Shown: positions 50,565-58,822 of the stretch, piece by piece
Numbering within the stretch: position 1 is the first letter of the stretch
Layout of the letters: each line of letters starts with the position of its first letter
Source of the DNA: Stercoripulliclostridium_A sp045577735
Lineage (GTDB): Bacteria; Bacillota; Clostridia; Christensenellales; DTU072
Assembly (NCBI GenBank): GCA_045577735.1
Contig: JAZNIY010000025.1
Coordinates: 62,001 to 126,000, forward strand
Reading direction: 5' to 3'
Length of the DNA: 64,000 nt
The notes under the pieces: model-generated
Database searches by the model: none
Told to the model about the DNA's origin: nothing
Seen by the model: the letters and a program-made list of their open reading frames with translations, nothing else
Made by a program: the position numbers and the translations under genes

Positions 50565-51710
50565 TTATGTATTATTTCTTTTTCTAATCATCTCACTTTC
50601 TCGATATTGTTCTGCTTCGGCAGTATTTATAAAATCAACAGTTTTGTCATGGTTTTCTTCTACTACTTTTTTTATTTCATCTAAAGTAACTCTAAAAAAC
50701 TCTTTTCTGCCATTTATTAAATTTAATTTTTTGTCAGCAAAAGCAGTATGTAGTGCATGTTCTAATTTCGGAGCATCATCTGAGAAAATCATAGCATGAA
50801 TATCATATCGAAAAGGTACGGAGGCGCCACTTAATTCAGCGATACGGTCTTCGGGTTCTAATCTTCTAGTCATTCCTATTTTGTAAACATTTTCTCCAAA
50901 GGCGCCAATGTTGGAAATAATATATACATATCCAGCACGATGATTTGCGGCACGATAATCTAAATTCTCCATCGCTTTATCAATGTCAATTAAATTATTT
51001 GTAAGCTCATCTTTTTTTTGCAAAAGAAATTCTTTACGTTCATCACTTTTTTCAACTTCGATTTGCTCCTCAACTTTTTTTAACGCATTTTGATAATGGC
51101 TTTGCTCTTTTTCAAACTCAAGACGTCTCGCTTCAATTTCTTTCGCTACGCGTTCTTCTTCTTTGAGTTGTTCCTTAATACGACGTAGTTCCTCTTGTTC
51201 TTCTTTTCTTTTTTTGTGATAGGAATATGAAAGCTCTAATTCTTGTAATTTCAAGCGCAAATATTTGGGCGAAAGTTCAAGAGCATTGGTTTCGTTTAAG
51301 CGGTTTTGAGTTTCATAAGCTTTTATTATTCTATTTTTACTGCTCTCATAATTATAAAATCGAACCTTATCAATGCAAATATCACATTCTATATTAAAGT
51401 TCCTAATCATTTGTTTCATGTTTTCTTTGATGAGCTTTTTGCCTTCTTTTTCACTTCCATTAACGATCCATGGAATATTGCAAAAAACAGCAGCCTCTTG
51501 TTTTATAAGCAGCTTTTGTTCATCGCGAAGTTTTGCGAGCTCAATTTTGTACTCATCGGAATTGGCAAAAGCATATTGTGGAGTAAAAACCCCAAAATCT
51601 TGGAACAAAATTTCATCATCTAATTGAATGATTTCTTTTAGCAATGTTGTTTTAATTTGTGTTAGGTGCTCAATTTGAGCATTTAAATCTTCAATTTTAA
51701 GTTCATCCAT
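50565..51710 (-). CDS. DUF4041 plus T5orf172 (MUG113, GIY-YIG-like) protein
   Basis: A 381-aa protein. N-terminal DUF4041-type region (about 35-130; QDFGVFTPQYAFANSDEYK and WIVNGSEKEGKKLI), a long charged coiled coil (about 145-245), then a C-terminal T5orf172/MUG113 domain (about 255-350) of the GIY-YIG superfamily: GYVYIISNIGAFGENVYKIGMTRRLEPEDRI, then EHALHTAF and GRKEFFRV. Such proteins are frequent on phages and mobile elements, with proposed nuclease activity. It is 2 nt after the 660-aa gene and bounded by repeat copies B and C. A defence or phage-related role is inference. Confidence 0.85.
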   Translation of the reverse strand: MDELKIEDLNAQIEHLTQIKTTLLKEIIQLDDEILFQDFGVFTPQYAFANSDEYKIELAKLRDEQKLLIKQEAAVFCNIPWIVNGSEKEGKKLIKENMKQMIRNFNIECDICIDKVRFYNYESSKNRIIKAYETQNRLNETNALELSPKYLRLKLQELELSYSYHKKRKEEQEELRRIKEQLKEEERVAKEIEARRLEFEKEQSHYQNALKKVEEQIEVEKSDERKEFLLQKKDELTNNLIDIDKAMENLDYRAANHRAGYVYIISNIGAFGENVYKIGMTRRLEPEDRIAELSGASVPFRYDIHAMIFSDDAPKLEHALHTAFADKKLNLINGRKEFFRVTLDEIKKVVEENHDKTVDFINTAEAEQYRESEMIRKRNNT

Positions 51711-51712
51711 GG

Positions 51713-53695
51713 TTATTCTTCTTGCATTAATATATTGTAACGTTCTTTTTCATATTGTTCAAAAGTTACATCACCACTATCATATTGTATCTTAAGATTT
51801 TTAAGTTTAGCCCAAGCACTATTTGATTCTTTGTCTTCTAATTTTGGGGTAAAGGTATTTTGGCTTGGTGCGGTTGTATAGATATGACCTTTAGTGGCTT
51901 CTTTAAAGGCTATTTCTTTTTGTTCTAATTCTTTTTCATGCGCTATTATATAGTTGTATTTTTTCTCAATTTGTTGTTTTGATATGGATTTTTTAGTTTT
52001 TTCTTCATTTTCCAATTTCGCTATGTTCAGTATTTCATTGACTAAATCATATGAGCAGGTTTCTACTTTTTCATAAAAGTTGCTTCGTTTGGGTGTAACG
52101 TAACCAACAACAAAGTTTAAAGAAAAATCTATTTTTGGAAATAGTTCTAGTTCTTTTATTAGCTGTTTTTCATACTTTATAAAGTCGCTGGCTCTTAAAT
52201 CATTTATACTTTTTAGATAGCTACTAATTTCATCATATTTAGATTGTGGTATATTAGAATATTTAAACTTATATTCACTATATAGCTCACGATTACTACT
52301 GATTTTTGATAGTATTATTGATAGTTCATCATAAAATGAAGAAAAGTTTTTTTTCAAATATTTTTCTTTATTAAAGTTGTTGAAGGTGGATAATGATGTC
52401 ATTGAGATTCGTTTTGTATAATCCTCAATCTCATAAAAATGATAAGAGTGGTTCAATTCTAAAGCATATAAATATGGCTTGCTTGTTTTTTTGACGAACT
52501 CAAGATGCTCTTGCTCAGTTATTAATTGCAAAAGATTAATATCTTTGATAATAGTATTTTTGTCGCCTAGAGATGGGTGTTGGATTGTGAGAGTAATTTC
52601 TTTTGGATTTTGAGTGATGATAATACTATTTAGGAAGGTGGCTTCTAAACTCAAAAATTCTTCAAGTGTCATGCCGTCTAAGAAGGGGAGGTCGCCAACG
52701 TCCCTATTTGTGGAGAAAAGTTCGGCACATTGTTTATGATAGTTCGTGTATTCTGAATGATTTGAAAATATCCTCATCTTAATATTGCTATAATAAGACA
52801 ATTTTTGTGATATCATATCACTTATGGCCTTTTTTACTAGCGTATTTGTAATTTTGCCGTTATTATCTTGAATATGATACTTTCTTAAATCAAAGTGATA
52901 AATAGAACCTGATAAATATTGTTTGTATTTTTCATTTAAGGTCTCTAATTCTCTTAAAAGAGAACTGGTTGATTTTACGAACACCTCTTTTATAGCTTCA
53001 ATGAACTCGGAACATGGAATAGTAAGAGAGTTTTCATTTTCAGTGGCACCATTGAAAATGATCTTAATGGTATCGTCATATTGATAAACCAATTTGCTTT
53101 TGTTATAAAGACGGAGTTCAACTTCTTTAAAAGTATCGTATTTCATGGTCAAGTGCATTTTCTTAAAGTTTTCTTTAGTGCATGCACTATCCAAAAGCTT
53201 ATTATATTTTGACAAATATTCTTGATAATCATCTTTAGATTTTTTTGTTGCAAGCAAAAAATTTACAATTTCATCGCAATACAAGTAGACTAATTGCAAT
53301 TTATCATTATGGTCTAAAGATGATTTTGAAGAAACAGTGTAATATAGGCATAGTGGGGCATCGTTATTAAAATAAAAAGATTCATTTAAAGTCTCTAATT
53401 CTCTTAAAAGAGAACTATGTTTGGCAACAATTTTATTTTGTAGATTCGAGTGCTTTGTTATAATTTTCCCTACATACTTACCAGCTAGATGTGAGATACG
53501 TTTATAAGAATGAGTGAAAAAGTCTGCCAAACCTTGCCTTTTTTTATAGATGAGATTTCCGATAAAGCCAATTAATATAGCTCCTAAAATCACACCAAGT
53601 ATTATAGCAATAATTTTTAAATATTTAAACAAAATTATAACTATTAGTAGGAAGAGAATAAGAAATATAGGTATTGAATCATTCTTTTTTGACAT
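51713..53695 (-). CDS. Large membrane-anchored protein with SHOCT-like tail, unknown
   Basis: A 660-aa protein: two adjacent N-terminal helices (about 9-25 and 28-51), a long Lys/Ser/Leu-rich cytoplasmic body with no recognised domain, and a C-terminal SHOCT-like helix pair (WAKLKNLKIQYDSGDVTFEQYEKERYNILMQ). The sequence SSLLRELETLNE occurs twice (about 94-105 and 245-256), encoded by 36-bp direct repeats (53381-53416 and 52931-52966) that differ at one base while surroundings differ. GAGG precedes the ATG. It heads an operon with the DUF4041/T5orf172 gene. Possibly a membrane partner of that protein; function unknown. Confidence 0.6.
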   Translation of the reverse strand: MSKKNDSIPIFLILFLLIVIILFKYLKIIAIILGVILGAILIGFIGNLIYKKRQGLADFFTHSYKRISHLAGKYVGKIITKHSNLQNKIVAKHSSLLRELETLNESFYFNNDAPLCLYYTVSSKSSLDHNDKLQLVYLYCDEIVNFLLATKKSKDDYQEYLSKYNKLLDSACTKENFKKMHLTMKYDTFKEVELRLYNKSKLVYQYDDTIKIIFNGATENENSLTIPCSEFIEAIKEVFVKSTSSLLRELETLNEKYKQYLSGSIYHFDLRKYHIQDNNGKITNTLVKKAISDMISQKLSYYSNIKMRIFSNHSEYTNYHKQCAELFSTNRDVGDLPFLDGMTLEEFLSLEATFLNSIIITQNPKEITLTIQHPSLGDKNTIIKDINLLQLITEQEHLEFVKKTSKPYLYALELNHSYHFYEIEDYTKRISMTSLSTFNNFNKEKYLKKNFSSFYDELSIILSKISSNRELYSEYKFKYSNIPQSKYDEISSYLKSINDLRASDFIKYEKQLIKELELFPKIDFSLNFVVGYVTPKRSNFYEKVETCSYDLVNEILNIAKLENEEKTKKSISKQQIEKKYNYIIAHEKELEQKEIAFKEATKGHIYTTAPSQNTFTPKLEDKESNSAWAKLKNLKIQYDSGDVTFEQYEKERYNILMQEE

Positions 53696-53866
53696 AAAGC
53701 CTCAATCTATTGCAATTTTAATATAATTATAACAAAAATATTAATTTTAATCAATGGGTATAAAAAACAATATTTAGATTGTAACGAAATTTGGACAAGG
53801 TAATACATCAATTAAAGTAAATAAATCATCTTTAAAAATTTTTTGGCACCATAACGTGTGCTTGTC

Positions 53867-54130
53867 TTGGTAGAGTCAGTGGACGATAACGGACCGCGAA
53901 AGACTATCTCATACATAGAATTAGATAGAATATGATTAATAACTTGTAATAAATTGTAGTTAGTTAACAAACAAAAAATGCAAAGCATTTTTCTTTCGCC
54001 AGGTTTTTGCTTAGCAAAATGCCAAACTTGTTTTGGCTATAATGTGAGCAACGCGAACTATAATTTGAACGAAGTGAGTTACTCGCAAAAACTTGCGCAC
54101 CGCACTCACTTTGTGAGAGCAAAAAAGTAG
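53867..54130. repeat. Interspersed structured repeat, copy C
   Basis: Core at 53879-53894 with CGCGAAAGACT. The first roughly 120 bp (53879-53999) are nearly identical to 54139-54260 in copy D, differing by one extra A and one later base, so C and D are a recent tandem duplication with a 260-bp period. The second half (CGCCAGGTTTTTGC to GAACGAAGTGAG) matches copies A and B. Confidence 0.85.
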
Positions 54131-54320
54131 CACATATAGTGGACGATAACGGACCGCGAAAGACTATCTCATACATAGAATTAGATAGAATATGATTAAT
54201 AACTTGTAATAAATTGTAGTTAGTTAACAAACAAAAAAATGCAAAGCATTTTTCTTTCGCTAGGTTGCTAACGCAACTTGCGCACCGCGATTGCTTTGCA
54301 ATAGCGTGCGCTGTCGGTTA
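54131..54320. repeat. Interspersed structured repeat, copy D (tandem to C)
   Basis: Core at 54139-54154. It lacks the central hairpin series of copies A-C (deletion after CTTTCGC), keeping TTGCGCACCGC and GATTGCTTTGCAATA as in copy B. Its right end GTTATCG...CACC near 54317-54328 is complementary to the tRNA-Val 3' end, 241 bp from this core. Confidence 0.8.
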
Positions 54321-54341
54321 TCGTTCACCTACCACAAATAA

Positions 54342-54369
54342 AAAGCCGAACACTTTTGTGCTCGGCTTT
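54342..54369 (-). terminator. tRNA-Val terminator
   Basis: AAAGCCGAACAC (54342-54353), TTTT, GTGCTCGGCTTT (54358-54369) with one G-U pair; minus-strand T run beyond. Enclosed, like the tRNA-Ala terminator, by complementary copies of the tRNA 3' end. Confidence 0.8.
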
Positions 54370-54377
54370 CGTTGTGG

Positions 54378-54453
54378 TGGTGGACGATAACGGACTCGAA
54401 CCGCTGACTTTCTCCACGTCAAGAAGACACTCTACCAACTGAGTTAATCGTCC
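54378..54453 (-). tRNA. tRNA-Val (anticodon GAC)
   Basis: A 76-nt cloverleaf on the minus strand with encoded CCA: acceptor GGACGAT/ATCGTCC, D arm ACTC/GAGT, anticodon stem TCTTC/GGAGA with loop TTGACGT (anticodon GAC), T arm GCGG-TTCGAGT-CCGT. Its last 16-17 nt are the core carried by all four interspersed repeats. Confidence 0.93.
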
Positions 54454-54657
54454 TTGTGCCTATATATAATAACAAATCCGTTTGCTTTTGTAAAGTGTTT
54501 TTATTTTTTAGTTTAAAAAATGTTCGGTGCTATTTGGGCAGTTCTGTACAGCTTGTTTTTGTGTTAATTAATATTACTGTAAGAATTCGACAAAATTACG
54601 ATATAAGGTTTCCTAAATTGCGCCTTAGGTATCCTTAACGCTTGTATTATATTTGTA

Positions 54658-54686
54658 TTGACATTTCGCCTAAGGTTTGGTAAAAT
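54658..54686 (+). promoter_or_regulatory. Promoter of a leaderless lipoprotein gene
   Basis: TTGACA (54658-54663), 17 bp, TAAAAT (54681-54686). ATG at 54693 is 6 nt beyond the -10 box. The rest of 54454-54692 is AT-rich without further features. Confidence 0.75.
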
Positions 54687-54692
54687 TGTAAT

Positions 54693-55190
54693 ATGAAGTT
54701 GGTTAAAATATCAAAACTAAATAGGGCGATGGTTCTTTTGGTACTTTGCGTAGTGTTGGCTTGTACTGCCTTTTGTGTGTCTTGTAATGAAAAACCGGAG
54801 GAAGAGAAAAAGTCTTGCGTAGAGCACCTTTTCCAAAAGGTTGATGATGAGATTAATCGTGCGCCGACCTATGATAGAGAGGGGCGCGAGTTGAAGAAGT
54901 GCTCAGTTTGTGGCTTGACGGTGTCTTTTGTAATTCCCAAGTTGGAGCGCCTCTCTGCAACGGAAGACCCTGCATATATACCATTGCTTGAAAGCTACGT
55001 GGTAAATAGTGGTGATACGCTAGAAGAAATTGCATCGGCATATTTTACTTCGGGATGGGCATTTGTGCTTGAAGGTGAAACGGTGGTTACGGGGCCCAGT
55101 GAGGAAGGTTATGATTACGCCGTAATCTATACCTCGTCAGAGGACAAATACTCCAATCTTCAAACAACTATTAAGCTGATCGTAAGATAA
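54693..55190 (+). CDS. Lipoprotein with Cys-pair motif, unknown
   Basis: A 165-aa exported lipoprotein: signal peptide to a lipobox VSC at about residues 29-31, then an EKPEEEKK linker, a small region with C42 and CSVC (metal- or disulfide-type pair), and a beta-rich C-terminus. It is related in style to the lipoprotein at 9127 (Cys-containing N-terminal segment after the linker). No ribosome binding site; the mRNA should be leaderless. Confidence 0.7.
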   Translation: MKLVKISKLNRAMVLLVLCVVLACTAFCVSCNEKPEEEKKSCVEHLFQKVDDEINRAPTYDREGRELKKCSVCGLTVSFVIPKLERLSATEDPAYIPLLESYVVNSGDTLEEIASAYFTSGWAFVLEGETVVTGPSEEGYDYAVIYTSSEDKYSNLQTTIKLIVR

Positions 55191-55259
55191 ATATCGGTTT
55201 AACCCTTTGAGTTTTTAGGGCTAGAATTTCCTATATAATAAATAATTTAAATAAAACGT

Positions 55260-55289
55260 TTGATATTGTGCGCGCGTATATGATATAAT
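55260..55289 (+). promoter_or_regulatory. ileS promoter
   Basis: TTGATA (55260-55265), 18 bp, TATAAT (55284-55289). No T-box leader is present in the short gap to the ATG, unlike many Firmicute ileS genes. Confidence 0.7.
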
Positions 55290-55323
55290 CTAGCGCGTAC
55301 AAATCTTTTATACGGAGTATAAT

Positions 55324-58300
55324 ATGAGAAAAGAAAATCCCACCCCCGATTTTGTGGCAATGGAAAAAGCCACGCTAAAATTCTGGCAAGACGAAAAATG
55401 CTTTGAAAAATTAGTTGAAAAGAACAAGAATGGCGAACGCTTCCGTTTCTTGGATGGCCCCATTACCGCTAACAATCCCATGGGTATTCACCACTCTTGG
55501 GGTAGAACCATGAAGGATATGTATATCAAGTACAATGCAATGCTTGGTAAATCCTGCCAGTATCAAAACGGCTTTGACTCCCAAGGTCTATGGGTAGAAG
55601 TTGAAACCGAAAAAGATCTTGGCATAGAAGTTAAGAGCGACATTACCAAATACGGCGTAGACAAATTCACCACCAAATGTATGGGCAGAGTGGAAAAGTT
55701 TGCAGGTGTTATCACCGAGCAATCCAAGCGCCTCGGTCAATGGATGGATTGGGAAAACAGCTATTTTACCAATACCGACCTTAACATCACCTCCATTTGG
55801 CACTTCCTCAAAGTATGTAACGAAAAGGGCTGGTTAGTAAAATCACACCGTCCCATGCCCTGGTGTCCTCGTTGTGGAACCTCTCTAAGTGATCACGAAA
55901 TGAGTGGTTCTTATGCAGATATGGAACACCTTTCCATTTTTGCAAAACTTCCCATCGTAGGTACCAATGATAAAATTATACTCTGGACCACCACTCCTTG
56001 GACCTTGACATCTAACTGCGCACTTGCAGTTAATCCCGAAATCGAGTACGTTCGCGTTAAGGTTAAGAGTGATAGCGCAAACCTTATAGTAGGCAAGAAT
56101 GCTCTTGGAAAACTCAAGGGCGATATACTGGAAGTAAGCGATCCTTTCAAGGGCGCTGAGCTTATCGGTAAAGAATACAAGACCTGTTTTGAAGACTTTG
56201 AATGTCAACAATTCACTCACACCATCGTGCCCTGGGAAGACGTTGACGCTACCGAAGGTACCGGTGTGGTTCATATTGCTCCCGGCTGTGGCGCCGAGGA
56301 CTTTGAACTAGGCAAGAAGCTTGGTATCCCCACCATTTGCCCCATTGATGACGAAGGCGTTATTATTGAAGGCTTTGGTAAGTTCACCGGAATGAAGACC
56401 ACCGACCTTGTTGACGACGTTGTTAAGGCTCTTGAAGAACAAGGCAAACTTTACAAAACCGAACTTTACACCCACAGCTATCCTAAGTGCTGGAGATGTA
56501 AGACCCCCGTTGTTTTCAAACTCGTTGACGAATGGAGCATTCGTACCGACGAAATCAAGCCTCTTATGATTGAGGCAGCAAAGACCGTAAAATGGGAACC
56601 CGAATTCGCCGGTAAGCGCATGCTTGACTGGTTGAACAACATGGGAGATTGGAACATTAGCCGTAAGAGATTCTACGGACTACCCTTGCCCTTCTACGTC
56701 TGTAAGAAGTGTGGTCACGTTACCGTAATAGGCTCCAAGGAAGAGCTCATTGAAAGAAGTGAACACGGCAACATCGACAACGTTCCACACCTCCACAAGC
56801 CCTACATTGACGAGGTTAAGATTCATTGTGAAAATTGTGGCGAGCTAGTAGAAAGAGTGCCCGAAGTAGGCGACTGCTGGCTGGACGCTGGTATTACTCC
56901 CTTCTCAACTAAGAAGTATTTTAGTGATAAAGAATATTTTAACAACAACTTCCCAAGCGATCTTGTTATAGAAATGAAGGAACAAATTAGACTTTGGTTC
57001 TATTCACTCCTATTCATGTCCGTAACTTTGACCGGCAAAGCTCCCTATAAACAAGTCGTTGCACACTCTTCCGTTATTAAAGAAGACGGTGGCAAGTTTA
57101 GTAAGACCGGTTATATGATTCGCTTTGACGAAGCAGCAGAAAAGATGGGTGCCGATACTATTCGTTATATGTTTATGGGCAATCCCATTGCTAGTGACGT
57201 TCGCTTTGGTTATAATCTTGCTGACGAAGCAAGAAGAAAGATGCTCGGTTTCTGGAATATTTACGTATTCTTTAACCTATATGCTGCAATCGATAACCCC
57301 GATATTGCAAACCACAAGATTGACTACGCAACCTTGACGCACAGCGATAAGTGGCTATTAAATCGTACCAATGCTTTCATAAAGTTTGCAAAGAACTGCA
57401 TGGAAACCTTCCGTCACCCTGCACTCGTTAAGGAATTTGAAGCATACGTTGACGACGTATCCAACTGGTACATTCGTATTAATCGTAAGCGTTTCTGGAA
57501 GTCTACCGATGCAGTTGACCAAATGAATGCATACTGGTGCTTGTACCAAGCAATAAAGGCAACCGTTGGCATTATGGCTCCTATCACTCCCTTCATTACC
57601 GATTACATTTACCAAAACACCGTTCGTGAAGTGGAAAAAGATGCTCCCATAAGCGTTCACCTTACCTCATATCCCACACCTCTAGATATTCCTGAAGAAG
57701 AGAATATACTAACCGAAACCACAATTTCTCGTGAAATTATCGCAACTGCACAAAGGATGCGTAATGAAGCACAAATTAAAGTTAAGCAACCCTTATCACG
57801 TCTTTTCGTTACCGCAAGTGCCGAAGACGTAAAAGCAGCAACTGCTCTACAAAACACGATTAAGGAAGAACTTAACGTTAAGGAATTGGTATTCAGCGAG
57901 GATACTTCCGTTTACAACGACGTTTACTATACCGTAAACTTCCGTGTTGCAGGTCAAGCACTCAAGGGCGAAGCACAAAAGCTAAAGAAACTTGTTGACT
58001 CCCTCGACCAAGAAGGATACAACGCACTTGACAAGATGGTTAAGGCTGACTCCGTAAACATTGGTGATTTTGAAGGACTAGCCGGCAACTTGTTTGACAG
58101 TCATAACCGTCCCAAGCAAAACTTCCTAGTAACCACCGAAAACGGCAGAACCTTGGCTCTCGATACCGCGCTAACCGAAGAACTAATTCAAGAAGGTATC
58201 GTAAGAGAACTCGTAAGACAAATTCAAGTTATGAGAAAGGATGCCGGCTTTGCTGTTGAACAACGTATCGTTGCCGAAATCACTACCGAAAGTGAAATTG

Positions 58301-58440
58301 CTAAAGTAGCTATTTTAAAGTTCAGCGACAAGATTGCAACCGATATTTTGGCAACTGCAATTACAACCATTGATGATGCCGAAACCGAAAAGGTTATCAC
58401 CGTTCAAGACAACGACATCAAGGTAAAGTTAAAGAGATAG
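55324..58440 (+). CDS. ileS: Isoleucyl-tRNA synthetase, divergent
   Basis: A 1038-aa class I synthetase with IleRS-type landmarks: editing-domain TTTPWTLTSN, GTGVVHIAPGCGAEDFELG, CWRCKTPVVFKLVDEWSI, WNISRKRFYGLPLPF, and a C-terminal anticodon region with RNEAQIKVKQPLS. The HIGH motif is atypical (IHHSWGRT, only the first His kept) and KMSKS reads KFSKT. These variants are shared by a clade of eukaryotic-like ileS, I believe, but need checking. CGGAG before ATG. Single gene; no T-box. Confidence 0.85.
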   Translation: MRKENPTPDFVAMEKATLKFWQDEKCFEKLVEKNKNGERFRFLDGPITANNPMGIHHSWGRTMKDMYIKYNAMLGKSCQYQNGFDSQGLWVEVETEKDLGIEVKSDITKYGVDKFTTKCMGRVEKFAGVITEQSKRLGQWMDWENSYFTNTDLNITSIWHFLKVCNEKGWLVKSHRPMPWCPRCGTSLSDHEMSGSYADMEHLSIFAKLPIVGTNDKIILWTTTPWTLTSNCALAVNPEIEYVRVKVKSDSANLIVGKNALGKLKGDILEVSDPFKGAELIGKEYKTCFEDFECQQFTHTIVPWEDVDATEGTGVVHIAPGCGAEDFELGKKLGIPTICPIDDEGVIIEGFGKFTGMKTTDLVDDVVKALEEQGKLYKTELYTHSYPKCWRCKTPVVFKLVDEWSIRTDEIKPLMIEAAKTVKWEPEFAGKRMLDWLNNMGDWNISRKRFYGLPLPFYVCKKCGHVTVIGSKEELIERSEHGNIDNVPHLHKPYIDEVKIHCENCGELVERVPEVGDCWLDAGITPFSTKKYFSDKEYFNNNFPSDLVIEMKEQIRLWFYSLLFMSVTLTGKAPYKQVVAHSSVIKEDGGKFSKTGYMIRFDEAAEKMGADTIRYMFMGNPIASDVRFGYNLADEARRKMLGFWNIYVFFNLYAAIDNPDIANHKIDYATLTHSDKWLLNRTNAFIKFAKNCMETFRHPALVKEFEAYVDDVSNWYIRINRKRFWKSTDAVDQMNAYWCLYQAIKATVGIMAPITPFITDYIYQNTVREVEKDAPISVHLTSYPTPLDIPEEENILTETTISREIIATAQRMRNEAQIKVKQPLSRLFVTASAEDVKAATALQNTIKEELNVKELVFSEDTSVYNDVYYTVNFRVAGQALKGEAQKLKKLVDSLDQEGYNALDKMVKADSVNIGDFEGLAGNLFDSHNRPKQNFLVTTENGRTLALDTALTEELIQEGIVRELVRQIQVMRKDAGFAVEQRIVAEITTESEIAKVAILKFSDKIATDILATAITTIDDAETEKVITVQDNDIKVKLKR

Positions 58441-58457
58441 AATAATAAATTAAATTT

Positions 58458-58490
58458 AGGAGAGCGCAATGCTCTCCTTTTTTTATGTTT
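58458..58490 (+). terminator. ileS terminator
   Basis: AGGAGAGC, GCAAT, GCTCTCCTTTTTTT; stem of eight pairs right after the ileS stop. Confidence 0.9.
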
Positions 58491-58521
58491 TGAAATTGAA
58501 TTTTTAGGCAATAATGGGAGT

Positions 58522-58761
58522 ATGAGAAATCCTATAAATAACGATAAAGAAAGTACCATTAAAAAGTTAAACAATATGAAGGGGACACCACTTACCTTAA
58601 AAATAAATAGGGGAAGAAATAAGATTGAAAGTTATGACGGCATAATTGAAAGCACCTATCCCAACGTTTTTACTTTGCGACTTGACAATGGTGGTATAGG
58701 AACTTTTAGCTATGCTGATATTCATGCAAACAACATCGCATTTTTCAAAAGGAAAATTTAA
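58522..58761 (+). CDS. veg: Veg family protein
   Basis: A 79-aa small beta protein of the Veg family: GTPLTLKINRGRNKIESYDGIIESTYPNVF then GGIGTFSYADI, matching B. subtilis Veg (RLTLKANGGRRK, TYPSVF, SYSYADIL). Veg influences biofilm formation and spore outgrowth in Bacillus. Its place before a SipL-like gene and ispE is the common Clostridia order. GGGAG precedes the ATG closely. Confidence 0.88.
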   Translation: MRNPINNDKESTIKKLNNMKGTPLTLKINRGRNKIESYDGIIESTYPNVFTLRLDNGGIGTFSYADIHANNIAFFKRKI

Positions 58762-58822
58762 TTTGTAATATATGGGCATCACCTTGCATACATTTACGTA
58801 GAAACACAAGGGGGTTGACCGA

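Noticed and set aside
50200..54460. CRISPR array from repeats near 54000
   Set aside because: Only two tandem copies of a 260-bp unit, no uniform short repeats or spacers, no cas genes.
55191..55323. T-box riboswitch upstream of ileS
   Set aside because: The gap is short, has a promoter in its middle, and lacks a T-box sequence and terminator.
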